A DNA stretch of 64,000 bases from the NCBI RefSeq assembly GCF_013112245.1, contig NZ_WVRN01000001.1, positions 2,918,501-2,982,500 on the forward strand, in the 5' to 3' direction. This document shows, in pieces, positions 59,326-64,000 of this stretch (positions are counted from its first letter, which is position 1; every line of letters begins with the position of its first letter). The stretch comes from Ruegeria sp. HKCCD4315 (lineage in GTDB: Bacteria; Pseudomonadota; Alphaproteobacteria; Rhodobacterales; Rhodobacteraceae). Under the pieces are notes generated by a model. That model ran no database searches, was not told the origin of the DNA, and saw only the letters and a program-made list of their open reading frames with translations. Made by a program: the position numbers and the translations under genes.

Positions 59326-59697
59326 TTACTTGGGACGCTTCGCGCCGTATTTCGAACGACGTTGCTTACGGTCTTTGACGCCCTGAGTATCCAGAACACC
59401 GCGCAGGATGTGGTAACGCACACCGGGAAGGTCTTTCACACGGCCGCCACGGATCAGAACAACCGAGTGTTCCTGCAGGTTGTGGCTTTCACCGGGGATG
59501 TAAGAGATGACCTCGAACCCGTTGGTCAGGCGCACCTTGGCAACCTTACGCATAGCCGAGTTCGGCTTCTTCGGTGTGGTGGTGTACACGCGGGTGCAGA
59601 CGCCGCGCTTCTGCGGGCACTGCTCCAGGTGCATGGACTTCGAGCGTTTTACTTTGGGCTGCCGCGGTTTGCGGATCAGCTGTTGAATAGTTGGCAT
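59326..59697 (-). CDS. rpsL: 30S ribosomal protein S12
   Basis: 123 aa, [51 protein letters not shown]. Lys43 of the KPNS region and Lys88 of PGV are wild type, so no visible streptomycin-resistance change. Start 59697, not 59787. Confidence 0.98.
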   Translation of the reverse strand: MPTIQQLIRKPRQPKVKRSKSMHLEQCPQKRGVCTRVYTTTPKKPNSAMRKVAKVRLTNGFEVISYIPGESHNLQEHSVVLIRGGRVKDLPGVRYHILRGVLDTQGVKDRKQRRSKYGAKRPK

Positions 59698-60087
59698 TCC
59701 GGTTCTTTCCCCGTTTTGCAACACACATGACATGCACGCGCGTTGCGTGCGGCTAAATTCGCTGCGTTCGTGCGTCCACAAGCGCAAAACCCACGAGCGT
59801 TCCCATTCCGAGGTGAACGTCGCGGTTGTTTCTCAGAGGGCGCGAACTGTAAAATTGTCCGGGCCTTGACCAGCTCATTACTGGAATCGGCTACGGGGCG
59901 GCCCCCGGCACCGAGATGACGCGCGTAATAGGGGGAGTCGGCCCAAGTGTCAACAGCACTATCCCGACGACCGCGACCTAGTGCGGTTTGGGGCTTAACT
60001 GACTGGCCGCAAAGTCACCCTTATCCCTGTTGCGACCGGTGTACAGCGGGGGCATAGTTGCGCTGAATACCAGCCGATGGACGACAG
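59698..60087. other. Intergenic region with str promoter
   Basis: 390 nt between rpsL and the first rhamnosyltransferase-like gene. It holds the str promoter (59925-59953, minus strand) and a GC-rich leader. rpoBC, often upstream of rpsL, is not here. Confidence 0.6.
59925..59953 (-). promoter_or_regulatory. Predicted sigma-70 promoter of rpsL-rpsG-fusA-tuf
   Basis: TTGACA (59948-59953), 17-nt C-rich spacer, TATTAC (59925-59930), followed by GCGCG. Consensus -35; the best promoter in the window. Confidence 0.75.
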
Positions 60088-60894
60088 ATGCAAGTGATTG
60101 GCCTGTGCCGTTTTTCCTATCCCGCTATTGGCGGCTTTCGGCTGAGCCACAAGACAATCGAGGAGCACAGGCAGTTTCTCTATGCACCCGACAGAATGGA
60201 AGAACGCTTTCGCTTATTTGAAACCGTTACCCTGTCCGGTTTTCGCGTCCAAACGGATGAACGTTTTGAGCTGTTGGTGATAACGGAAACTTGCCTGCCG
60301 CAACCCTATTCTGATCGGTTGCGGGATCTGGTCGCCGGGATCAAACAGGTCCGTATCATTGAAAAAGATCCAGCCGATCATAAGCAGGTGATGAGAGAGA
60401 CCCTAAACACCGCCCGGACAGACCCACACAAACCCTGCCTACAGTTTCGGCATGACGACGATGACGCGGTCTCGGTCGACTTCATAGAAAAGCTCCGCTC
60501 TGCAACGCGCGAAAACGCAGGGCTAATGCAGCAAAGCGAGTCAGTCGCGATCGACTACAACCACGGTTACGTCGCACGATGCAACAAACATCAAATACAC
60601 GTCGCGCAGGTTTATCGGACGCTTCTGGGCGTTGGCTTGGGCATGTATATTCAGGGCGGAAGTAAACGGACAATTTTTGACCGTTTACACAACAGACTGG
60701 CGCGGTTCATGCCGGTGGTTAGCTACCCCGACGCGCCGATGTGGATGCGTATGCTGCACGGGTTCAACGACTCGGACCATGCCCGAAAAGACACGCGTGA
60801 GCTGTTGCCGCTTAATCCAGAACAGGCGGAAGAATTGCGGACACGTTTCGCGATCGACCCTAAAGAGTTCGAAACTACACCTGTGCGGGTTTGA
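60088..60894 (+). CDS. Putative rhamnosyltransferase, first copy
   Basis: 268 aa: MQVIGLCRFSYPAIGGF, RHDDDDAVSVDF as the likely metal/nucleotide-sugar motif, and MWMRMLHGFND. The family is named for rhamnosyl transfer but is little characterised. Cytoplasmic. It is followed after 4 nt by a paralogue. Confidence 0.83.
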   Translation: MQVIGLCRFSYPAIGGFRLSHKTIEEHRQFLYAPDRMEERFRLFETVTLSGFRVQTDERFELLVITETCLPQPYSDRLRDLVAGIKQVRIIEKDPADHKQVMRETLNTARTDPHKPCLQFRHDDDDAVSVDFIEKLRSATRENAGLMQQSESVAIDYNHGYVARCNKHQIHVAQVYRTLLGVGLGMYIQGGSKRTIFDRLHNRLARFMPVVSYPDAPMWMRMLHGFNDSDHARKDTRELLPLNPEQAEELRTRFAIDPKEFETTPVRV

Positions 60895-60898
60895 GCAG

Positions 60899-61705
60899 AT
60901 GCAGGTCCTCGGTCTTTGCCGCTTTTCTTATCCCGCCATTGGTGGGTTTCAGACCATGCACTCCACTGTCGAAGAACGGCGGCAGTTTCTGTATCAATCT
61001 GAACGGCTGGACGAACGATTCCGGTTGTTTGAAACCATCGCCCTGCCCGGACTGAAACAGCAAACCGATCAAGACTTTCATCTTCTGATCGTTGTTGGTG
61101 AGTGCTTGCCCAAGCCAGCCTTTGATCGCTTGCATGATCTGACCGCCGACCTGAAACAGGTGCAAATCGCCGCCAGACCTCCAGGCCGGCACAGAAAGGT
61201 CATGCAAGAGGTTATGAATGCCGCGCGTCAAAACCTCGACCTGCCCTGCCTGCAATTTCGCCATGATGACGATGATGCGGTGGCAGTAGATTTCGTCGAA
61301 CGGCTGCGTGGAACTGTAATTGACAATGCCGGGCTGTTTCAAAACCGAGCCATGGTTGCAATTGATTTCAACTGTGGCTACCTGGCGCGCGCAGATGCTG
61401 CGGGCATTCAAGCCAAGCGCGTACATCGTCCGTTGATGACAGCCGGACTTGGAATGTTTGCGCAAGGCGGCAACCGCAAATCGATCATGAACTTTACCCA
61501 CAACAGGATCAATCGGGCCATGCCGGTGATTACGCGCCCGGATAAGCCGATGTGGGTCCGCGGCTTGAACCGGTTCAATGACTCTCCCAAAACCAGAAGC
61601 ACAACGGCCGAACTCAGCCCCCTATCACAGCTTCAGGAGGCCGAGTTTCAATCACGTTTTGCCATTGATCAGAGCCATGTCAGGCGGGTTCACTCTGTGC
61701 CTTGA
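60899..61705 (+). CDS. Putative rhamnosyltransferase, second copy
   Basis: 268 aa, same length and motifs as the first copy (MQVLGLCRFSYPAIGGF, RHDDDDAVAVDF, MWVRGLNRFNDS). The frame opens at 60632, but ATG 60899 aligns with the paralogue. Tandem duplication. Its last 16 nt overlap the convergent EamA gene. Confidence 0.83.
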   Translation: MQVLGLCRFSYPAIGGFQTMHSTVEERRQFLYQSERLDERFRLFETIALPGLKQQTDQDFHLLIVVGECLPKPAFDRLHDLTADLKQVQIAARPPGRHRKVMQEVMNAARQNLDLPCLQFRHDDDDAVAVDFVERLRGTVIDNAGLFQNRAMVAIDFNCGYLARADAAGIQAKRVHRPLMTAGLGMFAQGGNRKSIMNFTHNRINRAMPVITRPDKPMWVRGLNRFNDSPKTRSTTAELSPLSQLQEAEFQSRFAIDQSHVRRVHSVP

Positions 61706-62559
61706 CGGGCACGCTCGCGGAACAAGGTGAACAAACCAGCGCCTACAATCAACGTAGCACCCAGCATTGTCACCGTGTCGGGCCATTCATCAAATACGAC
61801 CCAACCCAGCCCCAGCGCCCAAAGCAGACTGGAATACCGAAACGGCGCGACAAACCCAACATCGCCCTGACGCATGACCATGACACTGAACAGGTAGCCC
61901 ATCAGCACAAAAATAGCGGCGGCGGCGACCAATGATCCCGCTGCGGCCGAAACCGGAACCCACCCTTCAAACACCGAGGCAACCGCCGCAGCAATTGCGA
62001 TAGAGCCTGAGGTTGCCAATGTCACAACCATCGACGGCACGTCGGCAGACATACGACGGGTGACGAGATCCCGCACGGTTATCGATGCCACGGCGATCAG
62101 CGCGTAGACAGAATAGACGCTGAAGCCGTCCGGGCCCGGCCGGACGATTAACACCATGCCAATGAATCCCACCAAAATCGCCAGGGTACGCCGCCAGCCA
62201 ACCTGTTCGGAAAAAACCAACGCGGCGCCCAGCGTTACCGTCAGCGGCAGCGCTTGCAGAATAGCCGTTACGTTGGCAAGCGGCATGCTCTTCAACGCCG
62301 TCAGGAAAAAGAACGTGGCAGCCAGTTCAGTCAGGCTGCGCAACGCTACAAGCCATTTGTCGTGACGCGAAAAATTCAGATGCAGGGCCCCAAGTGAACG
62401 GGCAAGCAGATAGACCAGAACAACAGCCAAGGCACCTCTTAGGGCCACCAACTGAAAAAGGGGCAGCTCCTGCAGCGCGATCTTCACCAGCGTATCGTTC
62501 AGGGTAAACGCGGCCATGCTGCCCATCATCAGCAAGGCACCTTTGGTATTCGGGGTCAT
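61690..62559 (-). CDS. DMT-superfamily (EamA) transporter
   Basis: 289 aa, ten helices in two EamA repeats (GALLMMGSMAAFTLNDTLVK and the later SVYALIAVASITVRDL). Exports an unknown small metabolite. ATG 62559 chosen; 62583 possible. Confidence 0.87.
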   Translation of the reverse strand: MTPNTKGALLMMGSMAAFTLNDTLVKIALQELPLFQLVALRGALAVVLVYLLARSLGALHLNFSRHDKWLVALRSLTELAATFFFLTALKSMPLANVTAILQALPLTVTLGAALVFSEQVGWRRTLAILVGFIGMVLIVRPGPDGFSVYSVYALIAVASITVRDLVTRRMSADVPSMVVTLATSGSIAIAAAVASVFEGWVPVSAAAGSLVAAAAIFVLMGYLFSVMVMRQGDVGFVAPFRYSSLLWALGLGWVVFDEWPDTVTMLGATLIVGAGLFTLFRERARQGTE

Positions 62560-62646
62560 GTTGGCTGGGCTCCGGGCTGGCAAACGCCGGTATTGGCCAA
62601 ACTATAGCTTCGGATGTCAATATCGCTTTTGCCCGTCAGCCGGATG

Positions 62647-63129
62647 TCAGCCGAAGGGGACAATGGTCCCAAACAGATTTAAACTGGACGGCTCGGTTGT
62701 ATCTTTGACGAAATCCACCCAATCTTTTCCGTAGGTCTGCTCGAAAAAGTCTGGGTACTTCCAAATAAGATTGTGAAAGGTGAACGTCGTCAGCAACGCG
62801 CCAACCGTAAGCGCGCCTGCGAACTCTCGCAGTTTACCTTTCAGAAAAAGCATCACCATGATGCAAGCCCCGCCCGCAAGTCCGAGGCTGACGAAATCCT
62901 GCGTATCAACTTGCCGCTGAACCGGAATACCAACGGATTGGTATTGAATGTAACGGGTCAGAAACACGGCACAGATTCCCAGCAGTAAGGCCCCCAAAAA
63001 CGCACCGGGATAGGCCAGACGTTGCCAGATGCTCTCGGTTCTGGGCCGAGGTGCATTCCTTGCGTTCTCATCCGAGCGCTGTTTGATCCGCGCAACGCGA
63101 TCTTCGAAAGAGTTGTTTTCTGTGCCCAT
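62647..63129 (-). CDS. Small membrane protein, unknown
   Basis: 160 aa, soluble Arg-rich N-terminus (about 1-42) then three to four hydrophobic segments (LAYPGAFLGALLLGICAVF, SLGLAGGACIMVMLFL, FAGALTVGALLTTFTF) and a C-terminal tail. Not recognised. ATG 63129 chosen over 63147. Confidence 0.65.
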   Translation of the reverse strand: MGTENNSFEDRVARIKQRSDENARNAPRPRTESIWQRLAYPGAFLGALLLGICAVFLTRYIQYQSVGIPVQRQVDTQDFVSLGLAGGACIMVMLFLKGKLREFAGALTVGALLTTFTFHNLIWKYPDFFEQTYGKDWVDFVKDTTEPSSLNLFGTIVPFG

Positions 63130-63563
63130 GAGCCAATTCAAAATCAAATTAAAATCTCAAGCCAGAGCTAAACTAGAGATTGTATGACCGCAAGAACGAG
63201 CCATCGTGCACAAATACTGGGTTGGATCAAAATGTCGTGCTGTCCTGCGACAGTAACATGAACCGCGCGCACTTTGACCTGGGCTAACCGAAATCGGAAC
63301 TTGGTTTTTTGAATCCTGACAGGCAGGAAAAACAAAAGGCCTACACAGGCCGGTTAACGGCACTGTTTTGATCCTAACTCCGCCGCGTACGATGCAAACG
63401 AATGAAATTGACGTGCGAACGATCTATGGCTGCAACGCGGGCTAAATGCACATTGCATCAATTCCAGTAGGATGGGATTAAGTGTCACATCAATTTAACT
63501 TGATATATGCATGGAGTTGTTTTCCAGTCGACTAGAGAGTTGCCCAGGCAAGTGGAGGTAGAG
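63130..63563. other. Intergenic region upstream of the sulfatase
   Basis: 434 nt, AT-richer than its surroundings. It contains a minus-strand hairpin-T-run (63331-63351) that no annotated gene needs. A 68-aa minus-strand frame at 63157-63363 has no visible Shine-Dalgarno and is not called. Confidence 0.55.
63331..63351 (-). terminator. Orphan rho-independent terminator
   Basis: On the minus strand GGCCT-GTGT-AGGCC is followed by TTTTGTT. It would end a leftward transcript from 63352-63560, where no leftward gene is visible; possibly a small RNA. Confidence 0.4.
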
Positions 63564-64000
63564 GTGAAGGTGCAATCAGAGACATGCAGCAAGCCCCTCA
63601 CATGGAAGTTGGGATTGGCGCTGGCATTTGGATATGCGTCACAAGTCGCCGCTCAAGATCAAAGAATTGTTCATGATGCCGAGTATTTTATTCTGGAAGC
63701 TCAAAACGGCTCAGTGTGGCAGATAGAAGACCAACAACTTGACGCAAAACTCGCCGAGTTGAGGGAGAAATACGGTTCTCCTCCTAACCTCATCCACTTA
63801 ATGTGGGACGACCAGCCACTCGGCGCAGTCGGCATCCCAGCCATGCAACAAATCCGTGGATACGAGACGCCGAACCTCAATCAGATGGCCGAAGAGGGTA
63901 TGCTGTTCACGCGTATGTATACGGAGCCCGCGTGTACACCTACAAGAGCCGCAGCTTGGACGGGTCAATATGCTGTGCGGTCCAGCATGTTTTCAGTCGG
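63564..64000 (+). CDS. Secreted sulfatase, 5' part (cut by window end)
   Basis: 145 codons to the window edge. GTG 63564 follows GGAGGTAGAG. It encodes a signal peptide (core LGLALAFGYASQVAA) and then the N-terminal sulfatase strand NLIHLMWDDQPLGAVG with the metal-binding Asp pair, and ACTPTRAA, the CxPxR signature whose Cys becomes formylglycine. It hydrolyses sulfate esters, in marine bacteria often of algal polysaccharides (inference). Confidence 0.85.
   Translation, partial: MKVQSETCSKPLTWKLGLALAFGYASQVAAQDQRIVHDAEYFILEAQNGSVWQIEDQQLDAKLAELREKYGSPPNLIHLMWDDQPLGAVGIPAMQQIRGYETPNLNQMAEEGMLFTRMYTEPACTPTRAAAWTGQYAVRSSMFSV

Noticed and set aside
63157..63363. 68-aa minus-strand frame
   Set aside because: No Shine-Dalgarno and no recognisable domain; it overlaps a terminator-like hairpin.

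Overview
The window looks like a chromosome segment of a marine alphaproteobacterium of the Roseobacter group (Rhodobacteraceae, Ruegeria-like). The evidence is the gene content (AapJQMP/Bzt amino-acid transporter, ATP12-type F1 assembly chaperone, short-lid adenylate kinase, DUF1127 protein, TIGR02466 oxygenase beside L16), the GC-rich codon use, and a GGGGGAG/TTCATCTGG intergenic repeat of the kind I associate with roseobacters. No rRNA, CRISPR array or transposase is visible. The only tRNA is tRNA-Arg(ACG).

Left end (1-6467): an integrative element sits at the 3' end of tRNA-Arg. It has a P4-type tyrosine integrase, an orphan 327-aa cargo gene, a tightly coupled leftward operon (AlpA-like regulator, two small proteins, a winged-helix protein, a conserved 211-aa protein, a Cys/His small protein) and a metallophosphoesterase with an unrecognised C-terminal domain. 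The winged-helix gene carries four GGTTC-N7-GAACC palindromes in two reading frames, so they look like a DNA-level signal. The distal attachment site is not visible and may lie left of the window.

Housekeeping region (6467-33650): an orphan histidine kinase; a flavin oxidoreductase/TVP38 pair; the rightward rpmH-rnpA-yidD-ttcA-(broken EAL gene)-yidC-MOSC-engB-argB-ferredoxin-SixA run; then leftward aapJQMP, ATP12 chaperone, HAD phosphatase, RluA synthase, enoyl-CoA hydratase, rarA, Deg protease, TauD-like dioxygenase and a secreted DUF2950/DUF3300 pair.

Translation cluster (33743-59953): the complete str-S10-spc-alpha gene set is present, but it is split in a way best explained by one inversion of about 12 kb. 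S12-S7-fusA-tuf and S10-L3-L4-L23 read leftward, L2 through L30 read rightward, and L15-secY-adk-S13-S11-rpoA-L17 read leftward. Flipping the L2-L30 block restores the canonical order at both joints. The joints contain non-ribosomal genes (a fatty acid desaturase, an AT-rich HEPN-like protein, hypotheticals, DUF1127). Each piece has its own plausible sigma-70 promoter, usually TTGMCA, a C-rich 16-17 nt spacer and a TAtACG-like -10, so the pieces need not depend on read-through. A TIGR02466-type 2OG-Fe(II) oxygenase lies right after the L16 gene.

Right end (60088-64000): tandem duplicated rhamnosyltransferase-like genes, an EamA exporter, a small membrane protein, and the 5' part of a secreted sulfatase cut by the window edge.
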